Under the pieces are notes generated by a model. That model ran no database searches, was not told the DNA's origin, and saw only the letters and a list, made by a program, of their open reading frames with translations. This document shows, piece after piece, positions 1 to 11,378 of a stretch of DNA of 50,236 nucleotides. This DNA comes from Conidiobolus incongruus B7586. Taxonomy: Eukaryota; Entomophthoromycota; Entomophthoromycetes; Entomophthorales; Conidiobolaceae. The DNA is taken from contig JNEM01016271.1 of assembly GCA_000697335.1 (NCBI GenBank), forward strand, positions 1 to 50,236, read 5' to 3'. How positions within the stretch are numbered: the first letter of the stretch is position 1; every line of letters begins with the position of its first letter. The position numbers were made by a program, and so were the translations under genes.

Positions 1-2085
1 TTAAAATAAATAATAAGATAATAATTAAAGATAAAAAATTATATGATAAATTAATTATTAGAATATTTTTAATTTTTAAAAATTTAATAAGTTAGATTCC
101 TCTTGTATATATAACTTAATTTAAAAAACCATTAATCTATTAAAACTTTTGTGGATTAATTTAGAATATATTAATTAATTATAAAAAATGATTTTAAGAT
201 TATTTTAATATTATTTAAGTTAGATTTATAATTAGTAGGTTAAAATTATTAAAGATTAAACTAATGGTTTTTTTAAAGGAAATTTATTAACTCTATAGTT
301 AACTTAGGTTTTTTAATGATAGTAGTAACTTTTATTTATTTTTAAATAAGTTTTAACTTCTTTACTAAGTATTTTCATATAAAGTTTTAAAATAAAAATA
401 TTTATTATTTAAAATTTAAATAGGTTAAAATAAATTTTAAAAGATTAATTCTTAAGATAAAAAATTTAGTTATAAAGTAAAGGATATTATTAATTATAAT
501 TGCTATATTATAAATATCAATAAAATATACTATTAAAATGTTTTTTATTCATTAATTAAAGCTTTATTTAAAGATTAAGATATTATAATAATTTGTAGAT
601 TTATTTTTCTTTAGTATAATTTAATATATTTAAGTATATCTTATTAAATTTCTTCATTAATTATTATGTAAATGTTTTTTATTTAAGTTAAAAAAGTTTT
701 TCTCTTATTAATTAAATTGTATTTTTTTAAGTAATATCTTTTTTTAAAAGCTTTTTTAATTGTTTAAAAGTTTATATTCTTGTAATAAATTATCTTTTTA
801 AAGATATTTTAGGATTAAGTTTATAATAAATTAACTTTTATGTATAAGTAAATTTTTCTAAAAAAAATGGTTAATTTAAAGATAATCTTTAAATCTTCAT
901 TAAAAATTAAATTAAAATAATTCTTTATGTTTTTAAAATAGTTTTTAAGCTTATAAAAGTTTTTAAAACTATTATAAATAGTTAATTTGTTTTTAATAAA
1001 ATTAAAGAGGTAGTTTAATATATTAATTATAATAAAATAACTAGCTTATTAAATTTAAGCTTTTTAAATTATATTTTTTTCAACCAAAAGTAGTTTAATA
1101 TAAACTTCTTATAAGGTAGTAAGTTTTTAAAGGTTAAAGTCTTAAATTCACTTAATAATTAAACTAATATCATTATTTAAATAATATAAAGGTATCTTTT
1201 TTTAATAATACTATAATATATAATAATATTTTTAAATAAAATAATTTATAATATTTAAAATAGCAATAAATAAATTTAATACAGATAATTATTAGTTTTT
1301 TAATAGATTTTTTAGTAATATTATTACTATTACTATATAAGTATAATAGTAAAAGATTATTAATATAATATAGAGGAAAACTTAATATAAAAGTAATATG
1401 GTATATAATGTAGTGATATAATATAAAATATAATATGGAAGTATAAACAAAGTTTAATTAAACTTCAAATTAAGATGAGTCACTAATATATTAAGACTTA
1501 AATTAGGTAGTATTAATATTTTATAATATTAACAAAAAGTAGTCTTAATTTTAAAAATAATATAAAAGCAAAGGATAATAAGAATTGAAAAGAAAAAAAA
1601 ACTTAGTTTATTAAATAATTCAATGCTATTTATATAATTAATTTAGCTTTAAATATATAAATTAATTATATAGTTTATAGTTAGTTGAATTATAAAAAAA
1701 TATATATAAGAATTTAAAAAACTAGTCTTTTAACAAATACCTATTTTTATAAGCTAGTGTAGAATAATAGTTTTATAATTTCAAATATTTCATTAAGTAT
1801 CAATAATTTATATTAATAAAACTAAATAATTTTTAGCTTTTAATAGGTTAATATTTATATTAATTAGAGATAATATATTATATCAAACTAAAATACCAAT
1901 TTTGTTTTATATTAAATTTTAAATATTTAATTAAAATCACTCTATTTATAAAAATAATTGATATAATATTTAATATTAGGAGATTTAAAATAAATAGATT
2001 GGGTAAAGATTTTATAATTAAATAATTGAATATTTTTTTTTAAATAAGAAATTACTTATTAAATTCTAAAAGATTTAACAAAAAT
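1..2085. repeat. Extreme A+T block depleted in CA/TG dinucleotides
   Basis: No gene is visible. The stretch is almost pure A/T and TA-rich, with very few CA or TG steps, whereas ordinary intergenic DNA from about 2100 onwards (and for example at 11460-11700) has many CA and TG steps at a similar A+T content. Such a pattern is what repeat-induced point mutation (C to T in CpA) leaves on an old repeat in many filamentous ascomycetes. No terminal repeat or coding trace can be read, so the original element is unknown. The dinucleotide contrast is seen by eye; RIP is inference. Confidence 0.45.
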
Positions 2086-3277
2086 TTAAAGTATTTTGAT
2101 ATGAAAAATTATTAAATGATCGATGAATGAAAAATGATTTAAAATTTTCAAATAATAAATATATTATTCATGAAATAATGAAAATTAGTATAATTATTAT
2201 TTCACATTAAATTAAACTAGTGTCATTATACTTAGCAATTTAGGTATATATTTCCAAGTTTATAATTGTCAATATTATTGAATATGATTAAAAAATAAAA
2301 GTTTAGAAAATTAAAAATTTTAATCCCTTAATTTAATATTAATATTATATATATTATAATCAATCTAAAATGGACTATATATCAAATTAAAATAATTTTA
2401 AAAATTTGAAAAATACTATTTTTTTTAAACTAATATAATTTCAAAATTGAGAAAAAAACTTATTAAATTTCATATTAAATACCAAATAATTTATAATAGA
2501 TAATAAATAATTAAATTCTTATTTTAATTGTTGAAAAAAAGGTTAATAAAACTCTGATTTAATAATTATTTAGTATTTTAATATTTGTAAATATTAATTT
2601 ATTTTTGATATCTATTCAAATTAAAGTATATAATCTAGGTTTTAGTTTGGTACAAATTATTGCAAAATTATTCAATTTACCTCAAGGTATATTGATTGAA
2701 AATAATTTAGATTGAAATTTACAAGGCAATTCAAATCAAATATTACATTACCAGTTCAATATAATAGCCAGTGCTATTTTTACTGGTGTGTATTCGTTAG
2801 TGTCGATTGATTTTCAATGATATTTGATTGAGTAGTTATAACGATAAAATGAGTTGTACGAATCAGATAAATAATACAAGGATTTGATAAACCTACCAAG
2901 TTGAATGGTGAAGGTTAATTGTTGATAAATTATTTAATTGATACATGTCATTAATATCCTAATTATTCAGAGAATACTTATATAATTACGAAAATCTCTA
3001 GAATCTCGATAGTTTTAACATTAATTATTTTGGTAAAATTTCTTAAATCCATATGAAAATCGTATATAATACTCAATAAATATAAAATAATTTGTAAAGA
3101 TAATTAAAATTATGTTGTTTGATAAATTGTCAAAGGATAAATACATTCACCAAGTTTTCAATTCAAATAATTTTTATCAATAAATTAATACGAAGGTATA
3201 AAGACCTATAGCTGAACTTGTCTATATCAATATATAAATACTAGTTTATTATCTATTTAAATACATAATTCTATATT
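2086..3277. other. Intergenic, no clear gene
   Basis: A+T-rich spacer downstream of the RbfA-like gene. One stretch on the + strand, 2608-2820, reads as a long frame with a single internal stop and somewhat protein-like composition, but open runs of this size are expected by chance in DNA this A+T-rich, so it is not called as a gene relic. Nothing else is recognisable. Confidence 0.5.
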
Positions 3278-4170
3278 TTAAATATTATTATCATTGTTAG
3301 TTCCATTCACTTCAGCTTCAATCTGTTCCATTGCAGAATCGAACAAATGATTCTGTTCTGATCCCAATTGGAATTTAAGTACTGGCAATGGTCTATCCGT
3401 CAAGCTGAAATTCTTTCTGAATATCTCATTGAGATAGCCTTGATTGTTATTGATTACTGTTTCAAGCTCCTATAAAAGTGTATTAGAATATTATTTAGGT
3501 TGTAAAATTTATTAGTATTACTTTAGGGTCGACTCTATCTTCAGTACTAATATAAATAATTTTGGCACGTTTTAAATTGGAAGAATAATTGATCTAAAAT
3601 AAAGAATTAATATTAAATTTCCTTTAAATAAATATTTAAATAATTAATTACTTGATAAATTCTCCAATAATGACTCATCAAAAGAGAGTGAGGAGGTACA
3701 GAAGAGTTCAAACCAATATGTAAAGCTTTTTTAATATGATTGGTCAAAATAGCTTGTTCGTCCAAACGTTGAGTAGGTAAACTCTGAGAAAGTACTCGTG
3801 GTTGAATAGGTTGTTGTGTTGAAAGAGCTTCAGCCTAAAAATCAATTAATACTTGAAATTTATCAATTATAAAAATAATTATTACTCTTCTCAATATTTT
3901 ATTTCTCTTAAATTCTACACGCTTATCATCAAAATAGTGTAAAAATTCTCCCTTTATCGTATAATTATTTTTAATCACTTTAGAAAAGGAAGTCTTTTGA
4001 GGTAATTTGTGTTTAATAAGTTCTTCTAAATGCGCCTTTTGCTTGGATTGAATATCTTGACGTTTCTTTACTTTAACATTAATATCTCTCGTGATTATTG
4101 TGGGTAGGATTATTGATTGTTTTAGAAATGTTGGTTTGCAGATTATTGAAGAGGTTAGTTTTGTAATCAT
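3278..4170 (-). CDS. Mitochondrial ribosome-binding factor A (RbfA) family protein, 4 exons
   Basis: Exons read 4170-3886, 3834-3652, 3593-3522 and 3469-3278, joined by GTA...AG introns of 51, 58 and 52 nt, all phase 0, giving 243 residues. The start is the ATG at 4170; a further 18 codons upstream open only from a TTG. The N-terminus (MITKLTSSIICK) is basic and lacks acidic residues, as expected for a mitochondrial presequence. The C-terminal half matches the RbfA KH-like fold: SSNLKRAKIIYIS corresponds to the family strand with DLxxAkVyvS, then a helix (GYLNEIFRKNF), then LPVLKFQLG matching the hallmark PxLxF motif, then a closing helix (AMEQIEAE). RbfA proteins bind the small ribosomal subunit and assist late maturation of its rRNA; here the mitochondrial ribosome is the likely target. 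The introns and reading frame are seen; the family call rests on motif recognition. Confidence 0.75.
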
Positions 4171-4671
4171 TTTATATATAATTTTTTTAAATTTTATTAA
4201 ATTAGTAATTTCAAACCAACTCAAATAATTTTATTTAATCACTTATTTTTCAGTGATTAAATTATGGGATTGGAAAATTTAATTGAAAATAATAGTTCAA
4301 TTTTTTTGTGTTTAAACCACTAAATACAAAATGTTTAATAAAACAGAAATTTTATAGAGTTATTCATATTATTATGAGTATGTTAAATAGGCTTTTTTTA
4401 AATTTTTATATCAGAATTTCATCTTAATTTAGCTGTTTAAATACTAATATAAATGATTAATTATCTTTATTACTAAAAAATAAATTATATAATTGAATTA
4501 TTAAATATATATTTTTAGAAATATTTTCTTTAATATATATTGTTAATTATAATAAATATTAATTTTATTAATATGAAAATAACTCTGAGTTAAAAATTAA
4601 TATTAAAAATTTCAAATAGCATTATTTAACAATGATTGAAATTCAATAAATGAATTACCATTAATTATAAT
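4171..4671. other. Intergenic, nothing recognised
   Basis: A+T-rich spacer between the RbfA-like gene start and the first copy of the 0.3 kb dispersed repeat. It should hold the RbfA-like promoter, but no convincing element stands out. Confidence 0.4.
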
Positions 4672-4995
4672 GATGGGGAATAATCTTGTCCATCACTCAA
4701 GGAACTCTAATTACCACACTGATTCAAGAAGTCACATTAGAGGTACCTCATTTCCTGAACTGGTTGAACCTATCGCTTAATAATCTCATCTTTCTGCCTT
4801 CATTTCAAAAGTATCCAGTCTCTTATTTTTTCTTGTAACACTCACAAAAGTATTGAGTATTTACTATATTCCCAGTAAACCATTTTCACCTAGTTTGGTG
4901 AAACTCATTAATTTCCCCTAATTTTGTGGTAATCCATTGTTTACCACTGGCGATTCCCTGTTTAAGCTTTTAAAATTATTTCCTCCAGCGGTTAC
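4672..4995. repeat. Dispersed repeat R1, copy 1 (about 0.32 kb)
   Basis: This stretch is richer in G+C than its surroundings and matches 49120-49478 in the same orientation over its whole length, roughly three quarters identical by eye with small indels. Shared blocks include tcactcaag, aattaccacactga, catttcctgaact, ctcacaaaagtattgag and ttaatttcccctaa. Two hairpins are visible: TTTCACC/GGTGAAA (4884-4903) and GTGGTAA/TTACCAC (4926-4947). No open frame is shared. It could be a short non-autonomous transposon, a SINE-like element or the remnant of an LTR; no terminal inverted repeat or tRNA-type promoter boxes were recognised. Confidence 0.7.
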
Positions 4996-7017
4996 TACCA
5001 TCAATAACAATAAAGTCAATACAATTTAATAAAAGTAATTATCAAATATTAAGTCATAATTCTAATTTATAAAAGTTTTTTTATGAAATTCAAGATAGGT
5101 AAACTTGTATCAATACAATCAAAATTGTTCATTATTAATTTAAATAAATAATTACCTAATATTTTAAAATTATTATTAGAATTTTAATCAATTGATAGTT
5201 ATTATTATTCAAATTAAATATAAATTGAATAATTAATAATTTATCAAAATCAAGAATTTATCTGTAGTGATTTTATTCACACTGGATTTAAATTATTGAA
5301 ATTTTACATATAAAAAATTTGTAATAGAAATAATTTAAAATGGGTATATGGTTAATTGATTGTATATTTATAAATAAATATTTTAATATTAAAAACAAAG
5401 ATATTCATTTATGAGAGTTAATTCAATCTACGCAATAAATACTGGGATTAAAGGATATCGTGTTGATAATGATAATTAGATTTATAAACTAATGTATTAT
5501 AAGTATTATATATTTGAGCTAAAGAACTATACGAATTATTCTTTATTAAAGTTAAATTCAATTGAAAAAAGTTAATAAACGTATACAATTAAATTGACTA
5601 TGTTGAGTTTGAATGTAGTAATTTTGACTCCAAATATCTCACAATAATACAAAATTTTTACCAAAGGTATCTATAAAAGTTTTAGTTTAAATTAGGAATG
5701 GAAATTGAATCATTTTGAAGTTTACTAGTTAATTGATAATCTAATTAAAGATTAAGTGTTGATAAGGTTTAAATTAGGAATTATTAGGAGTGAATGCAAG
5801 AATCGTGAACTTTACAGTATGCGTAAATGGAGCATATACAATATGTATTTATATTTTTGTGTCCTATATTATATTTCACCCAAGTTGTTAGAAGGTATGG
5901 CAGAATAACTTTTACTAATTGAGATGTTTAAGTTGCGAATCAGGCAGTAATAATAGATGATTGAAATTAGATATTTAATTATACAAAGTTGATGTAATAT
6001 AGTTATACTATTTAAATAATTTTGGTACTTAGAATTCTATATTAAACTTATTATTATGAGTATGATGCAAATTCATAATAAATATATGCACCAGGTGCAT
6101 TGTGCGAAATAATATATTATTATAATTAGAATCGAATATAATCTCTTATTATCCTCTTTACTAATGTAAAATGGTGGCAAAAATTAATATATAGTCTCAA
6201 TGAATTTAATTAAGTTTTATTATTACTTCATATTTTGTATAACTTAATTTAATAATATTTATTGAACTAGTCAATGATGAATTATTTAGCAAACAATATT
6301 ATAAGATTGACTAAATTCAATAAGTTTTTCAAATATAATTATAATGTTAAATTCAATTCCAAAACTTGTCCAAACTCCAACGTTAACATCTAATGTTGAA
6401 TATATTCGTTAGCTGTTTAAAGAGATGTTTAAAATATTCTATAATAGTTTTTTATATTTTTATTATTAGTTTTTATAAATTGAAATCAATTTGTAATTAT
6501 AAAATTAAATAATATCCACTATTATATTAAATATACATTTTAATAAATATCAAATGTAACTTTTCATTTAATTGTTTACCAAACTTAGTAGTAAATTTTA
6601 TATCAATTTATTTTAATCATTAAATATAGTTGATTGATTGTGTTTGAATTTAAATTTTCAAAATTTGAAAACAATCTTAATATAATATTGAATTATAATA
6701 AGAATGATTTATGAATGGATTATATTAACAATAGTCAAATAAAACATAAATATATAAAACTATTAAATTTTCATGAAACTAAGAAATAAAATAATACAAA
6801 AATCTAATAGTAATATTAGTGAACTCTCAAATCAAAGTAAATGCAAATTAAATTTAACAAATTTAGTAACTTAAAATATATAGTATATATATTAAAAATT
6901 TTGAAATAAATATTGATAAAATATTTATTATCAAATATGAATTATATCATAAATTAATCTATAATTATATAAAATAAAATTTTTATTTTCAGATTTTATA
7001 TTAAATAATCTTATGAA

Positions 7018-7049
<32 letters not shown>

Positions 7050-7734
7050 AATAAAAATTAATATATTCTAACATATGATGGAATTATTAAAAATTATATC
7101 TGGTTTTACTATAATTAAATATATATATATATTATAAAGTTCAAATGTATATATCATTCACAAAGTCATTTGAATATCTTATATCAAATTTTGTATTTAA
7201 TAATATCGACAATAAATTTCAAAATTATATAATCTTTCATATTATAGGATAAGGTAATAAATTGATTGAATAATTAATAAAAATATATTTAGTAATATAT
7301 TTTTATATTAATGTATGAAGCAAAATAAGATGGAGAAATTTCTGATAATATTCAATTCAATTTAATATAATTTGTTTAAAACATTTGCTTTATGGAATAT
7401 CAAATATATATTCTTGGTGAATATTTTGATCCAGACATATTCATCCAAATATATTCATTATATTGATAATATTAAAATTAGAATTAATTAATAAATTAAT
7501 TTTTTTTCCAAATGCATATTAACTTTGAATCAATGTCCTTTATACAGTTTTATGTAATGAAAATTTTGCACTGAAATGAAATCTTATTTACTTTTCATTT
7601 TTTACTTTGCATTATTTGAATATTTTGTTAAATTTACTAGATTAAATAATATATTGAAATTGAGACGTATTGGCCATATGGATTTGGGATCATCTACTCG
7701 AATCGTTTCAACTTGACAATTATTTTAATTAGGA
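4996..7734. other. Long intergenic stretch, A+T-rich
   Basis: No gene, tRNA or clear relic was found. It contains a (TA)n tract near 7025-7051 and a shorter TA-rich run at about 7119-7132. CA and TG steps are at ordinary frequency, unlike the depleted block at the window start. Confidence 0.5.
7025..7051. repeat. (TA)n microsatellite
   Basis: About 13 perfect TA dinucleotides in intergenic DNA. Confidence 0.9.
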
Positions 7735-9420
7735 TTAACTGAAAGTTACATAGATTGGCTCTTTCGGCTTATTTATATAAATCATAAAAACCATGGTTCC
7801 AATGATAACTACTATCGCAAAAATGATGAGCACAATTTCTCAAACTGGAAACAAAGAGGATTGCTAAGATGTAGATTTTACATTACCACTTATCAGTTGT
7901 AACAAGTGAATCATCGTATCAGTAGCCCGATTAATTATATATATACGCTTTAAAACATTGCTGCTGACATTTCTACAACCATCAATTAAAACCCATTGAT
8001 TGTTTTAAATTACGCCCACCCCGGTAAAGATGAGTACATCATGTTGCATCTCATCAGTAGCATCAGCAATTTTAGTGAAATCTCATTGTTTTGCCTTGAT
8101 ATTATATTACCTGTAAATATTATTTCGGCAAGTTTTTGTGATCATCTTCTCTAGAAGGTTTCGGAAAACCACCAATTAATACAATATATCATTATATTAA
8201 TTGGCCGAAGAAAGGATAATCCTTATGTTGAAAATTTTACAGGACCAGAATTAAAATAGATTTGAGTTAATTGTTGGGCCAAGTATTAGTTTAAGTGTCG
8301 AGAATTTATCGAGTTATCAAAATTTTTTAAAAATAAGGACTACTGATATCAAGAATTTGATAGTCTGGTTCACTTTTTCGTAACGTGTGCTTAGCAAGTA
8401 ATTAAATTTAATATCTTTCAATTTATATAAATATTCACAATTTCTAAACTTTGTCGAAATAATATCACTTAAATCTTTCTCTTGTTTAATTTGATAATAT
8501 ATCAATAAAAAAATCTCATGATGATAGTTTCTGGACTGGAAAATTTAAATCTAAACCTCCATATTATAGATTAAGGTATAGGTAGAGTTATCAGCTTCAG
8601 GAGTTTGAGTTTAATTATGTAAGTACCTGTATACCCTTTGTGGACATTTTTCAACGAAGAGATACGTAATAGGATTAATTTTACCAATTGAATTTGCTTG
8701 GACTATAAATTGTAATAAGGTAGCAATACTTTATTGTAAAAATATGTGCCAATGATAGAATGATCAATTCATCCTCTCATAAAAATATATTCAATGGAAT
8801 GAGATATATTAGCATATTAATTAAATATCAATACATTTCAGGAAAAATATTTAATTGGATATTGCAACAAGATTCGCAACTGGTATCATTGCTAGTTCCA
8901 TGATTTAATTTCAATGGTCATAGATATAAGTGACTACATGGCCCACAGCCCTAGGGACTAGGAAGACCAGTTGAGTCGCGATGGCTAGACAGTTTGGTTG
9001 ATTATACGCAATTAATTGTAGATTAGGCAAATTAGAACGTTTAAGACCCATGATATCAAGTCATACAACAATGAACTAAAAAAAGGTTGTAATTAAATTG
9101 AGCTTTATTATATTAAAAGGTATATTGAGTAGAATAAATTGCAATGGGGTAAAGGATAGGCTTAGTAACATGTTGACATGGCGGTGTTACTCTTGGAAGT
9201 GCTAGAGATAATAAGAAGGATAATTGATAGTAGAAGTGTAATTTTGATTAGTACAACCAAAAATCAAGTTTCTATGCTAGAATTCATTCGTTTTTTTAAA
9301 GGTATTTAGGAGTTTGTGTAGGTGTGACCACACGATGGTATACCCCTGTAATGATTCACAAGACTGGTTCCTTGTTCCAGTTTATCTGAAGGAATAGGAT
9401 TCGACAGATATCAATAACAT
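7735..9420 (-). pseudogene. Decayed gene for a beta-propeller/kelch-like one-pass membrane protein
   Basis: The region has clearly higher G+C than its flanks, and the minus strand keeps many protein-like segments in changing frames. From 5' to 3' these include LQFIVQANSIGKIN and EKCPQRVYRYLHN (8714-8613), then TPEADNSTYTLIYNMEV, LSDIISTKFRNCEYLYKL, then YIVLIGGF (about 8190), DVLIFTGVG, WVLIDGC and KRIYIINRATDTMI. The 3' end encodes a hydrophobic helix (IVLIIFAIVVIIGTMVF) followed by a basic stretch (INKPKEP) and a stop at 7737-7735. The IGGF and FTGVG pieces are like blade strands of kelch propellers. The design, a large extracellular domain with one C-terminal membrane helix, is reminiscent of fungal Rax2-type or kelch surface proteins. 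At least four in-frame stops (for example after STS and after FPV, and within VGVI/NNQW) and several frame changes show it is dead. The 5' end is uncertain. Confidence 0.6.
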
Positions 9421-9911
9421 TTTTGAACTATTTTTATCAAAGTTTACATTATTAAATTTAATTATAATTAGATTTTTAATTAAATTGAAAATTTAATTCA
9501 CTTTATTAATCAAAATTTTAAATTATTAAAATAATTTTCATTTTAATGGATTAAATTATTAAATTTCTATTTTTAGTAAAATTTTCAAAAATTCCAATTT
9601 TATCTATTATTTTAATATTTTTATTGAAATAAAAAAATTTTTTAATGTGAAATCAGGTTCCATAAATGGCATTATATTTACTTAAATTTCAATGTAAGTA
9701 TAATCATTATTGAAATTATTAAAATTTTATTTTTAATATTTATTTTTGAATCAATTGTATATCATTTGCTAGAAAAGTGTTAAAATAATGGTAATTTATG
9801 TTATTTTTCTTATTGAGGATACAAATTCAATAAAAAGGGTTAGAGGATCCAATGTTTGATTGCCAAAAAATTGACAATCTTAATAAGGAAATTATAAGGA
9901 TTCTTGATAAT
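9421..9911. other. Upstream region of the 9960 gene
   Basis: Noncoding A+T-rich DNA. It contains an imperfect hairpin, GATTGCCAA / TTGACAATC, at about 9858-9881. It probably holds the promoter of the gene starting at 9960. Confidence 0.4.
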
Positions 9912-9920
9912 TATATAAAA
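9912..9920 (+). promoter_or_regulatory. TATA-like box upstream of the 9960 gene
   Basis: The sequence TATATAAAA lies 40 nt before the ATG, a plausible core promoter position if the 5' leader is very short. In DNA this A+T-rich a TATA match alone is weak. Confidence 0.4.
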
Positions 9921-9925
9921 ACCTG

Positions 9926-9948
9926 AATGATAATTGAAAATTATCATT
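9926..9948 (+). promoter_or_regulatory. Perfect 10-bp hairpin just before the 9960 start codon
   Basis: AATGATAATT, a three-base loop GAA, then AATTATCATT form an exact inverted repeat that ends 11 nt before the ATG. In the RNA it would sit in the 5' leader directly ahead of the start; in the DNA it could be an operator-like palindrome. No role is known. Confidence 0.5.
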
Positions 9949-9959
9949 ATTATTCATAA

Positions 9960-11378
9960 ATGGGAGATAATAATTTAAAGTTTATCTATGATATTGCCAA
10001 AAGTGTGTACGACAACACTTACCAGGATGCTTATTGTGTGTTGGAATGTATTGCTACTCATACCTACTACCCATTTTTAGATAAATGTATTTGCAATAAC
10101 ATTGACCTCGCTACCAAGTTGTGCAATCTTGAAGTACCTGTGTTAGAAGAACATGCTAAGTTGATTCAGGAACATGCTACTCATCTTTGTATGGAATGTC
10201 ATGACAATGACAATGAAAGAAGATTGGCTGGGCTTAAATTGAGAGGACTTATGTTAGCTGTGACAATCGCGTATTGCCATAGTAAACAAGGGATAAATGC
10301 TAGCCACTTAGTAAAGTGGGGTGAATTACTAGCCATTACTTGTACTGATGCTGAATTTAACAGTTTGTACATGGAGCTCTGGAATGAATCGATTTCAGCA
10401 ATCAACAGAATCTTGACAGCAGGAGTTAGTGCATTACTACACAGTAACGACAGTGGTCCTATTGATTACATTTTGTTCGGTGCTGTGCGAAGCACATCTG
10501 GATATCACGGGGCCGATAATATTGACAAGGTTGACTGGTGGATGTCACAGTGCGATGTTACTAACAAGCCAGTTGATATTAACAAAATTAATAATGCGCT
10601 TGAAATAGCTCACAATCATAAACTGTTACTTTGGTTGACTGAAATTCCAGAAATGCAAAGGAACGATTCTGGGTTTGGATATGACCAACTCAGCCTTCAA
10701 ATTGCTGGAGATCTAAGCGGGTGTGCTGCAGCTCAATTTTGTATCAAGACTGGGTGCCCAATGAACATGATGATTGATTATCTGGTATATTGTACAATGG
10801 CCAATAATCGTGAAACACCCTGGGGGAATAATCAATCTGCTATGAACTCTGGAGTAGATATCACTGAGCCTGCATTTTCAGCAGTGGATTTAGTCGAATC
10901 AACCGGCAAACTACGTGCTCTAGAATGGCTTACTCAACACAAGTTTCCTCACATTTCTCGCTTGCTAGCATACATCTATGTCGTTACAACAATGTCAAGC
11001 AAAATGTGGGACTATAGTTCTGGAATAGCAGAAGTAAACGGGGTAGATCCTCAAACAATCTCAGTATTTTGTGTGGCAGGTGGTCCCTGGGCACATCAAT
11101 GTGTTATTGAACTGGGCAATTGGTCCCCTGACTATTTGTCTTCTTACACATTCCAAAAGAATACAAAACTTCCTGTTGCATTTCTGGATCATGCTAATTT
11201 GTTATTGGGCATCGGCGTCGGTATCCAATTAGCTATCTACGATTTTACTTCTCCAAATTCAAAGGCTGATTCAGTAAGTGACCGACGTCGAGGCATGTTA
11301 AAGCAAATTACTATACCTAATGAAAATCGTCGCGAAAGACAGCTGTATTGGTCGATGGCTTCCAGCATGTGGCAGTAG
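9960..11378 (+). CDS. Intronless orphan protein, 472 residues, function unknown
   Basis: A single uninterrupted frame runs from ATG at 9960 to TAG at 11378. I recognise no family. The protein has no signal peptide and no clear membrane segment. It is rich in Cys and His in its first third (for example the pairs CVLECI, CICNN and CMEC), has many Trp (LLWLTEIPE, ALEWLTQHKF, WSMASSMWQ), and ends in a basic stretch (DRRRG, ENRRERQ). The predicted make-up is mostly helical. The gene stands out because its base composition is far more balanced than the flanks and it lacks introns, whereas several neighbouring housekeeping genes are split. Horizontal transfer, capture of an RNA-virus structural gene, or simply a highly expressed host gene could each explain that; nothing here decides between them. 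It looks whole. Confidence 0.8.
   Translation: MGDNNLKFIYDIAKSVYDNTYQDAYCVLECIATHTYYPFLDKCICNNIDLATKLCNLEVPVLEEHAKLIQEHATHLCMECHDNDNERRLAGLKLRGLMLAVTIAYCHSKQGINASHLVKWGELLAITCTDAEFNSLYMELWNESISAINRILTAGVSALLHSNDSGPIDYILFGAVRSTSGYHGADNIDKVDWWMSQCDVTNKPVDINKINNALEIAHNHKLLLWLTEIPEMQRNDSGFGYDQLSLQIAGDLSGCAAAQFCIKTGCPMNMMIDYLVYCTMANNRETPWGNNQSAMNSGVDITEPAFSAVDLVESTGKLRALEWLTQHKFPHISRLLAYIYVVTTMSSKMWDYSSGIAEVNGVDPQTISVFCVAGGPWAHQCVIELGNWSPDYLSSYTFQKNTKLPVAFLDHANLLLGIGVGIQLAIYDFTSPNSKADSVSDRRRGMLKQITIPNENRRERQLYWSMASSMWQ

Noticed and set aside
2608-2820. Possible + strand gene relic (LVQIIAKLFNLPQGIL and following)
   Set aside because: Open runs of 30-60 codons are expected many times by chance in a window this long and A+T-rich; base composition is not raised and no family is recognised.
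4171-4224. Longer N-terminus for the RbfA-like protein
   Set aside because: The extra 18 codons begin at TTG; the ATG at 4170 starts directly with a mitochondrial-type presequence.
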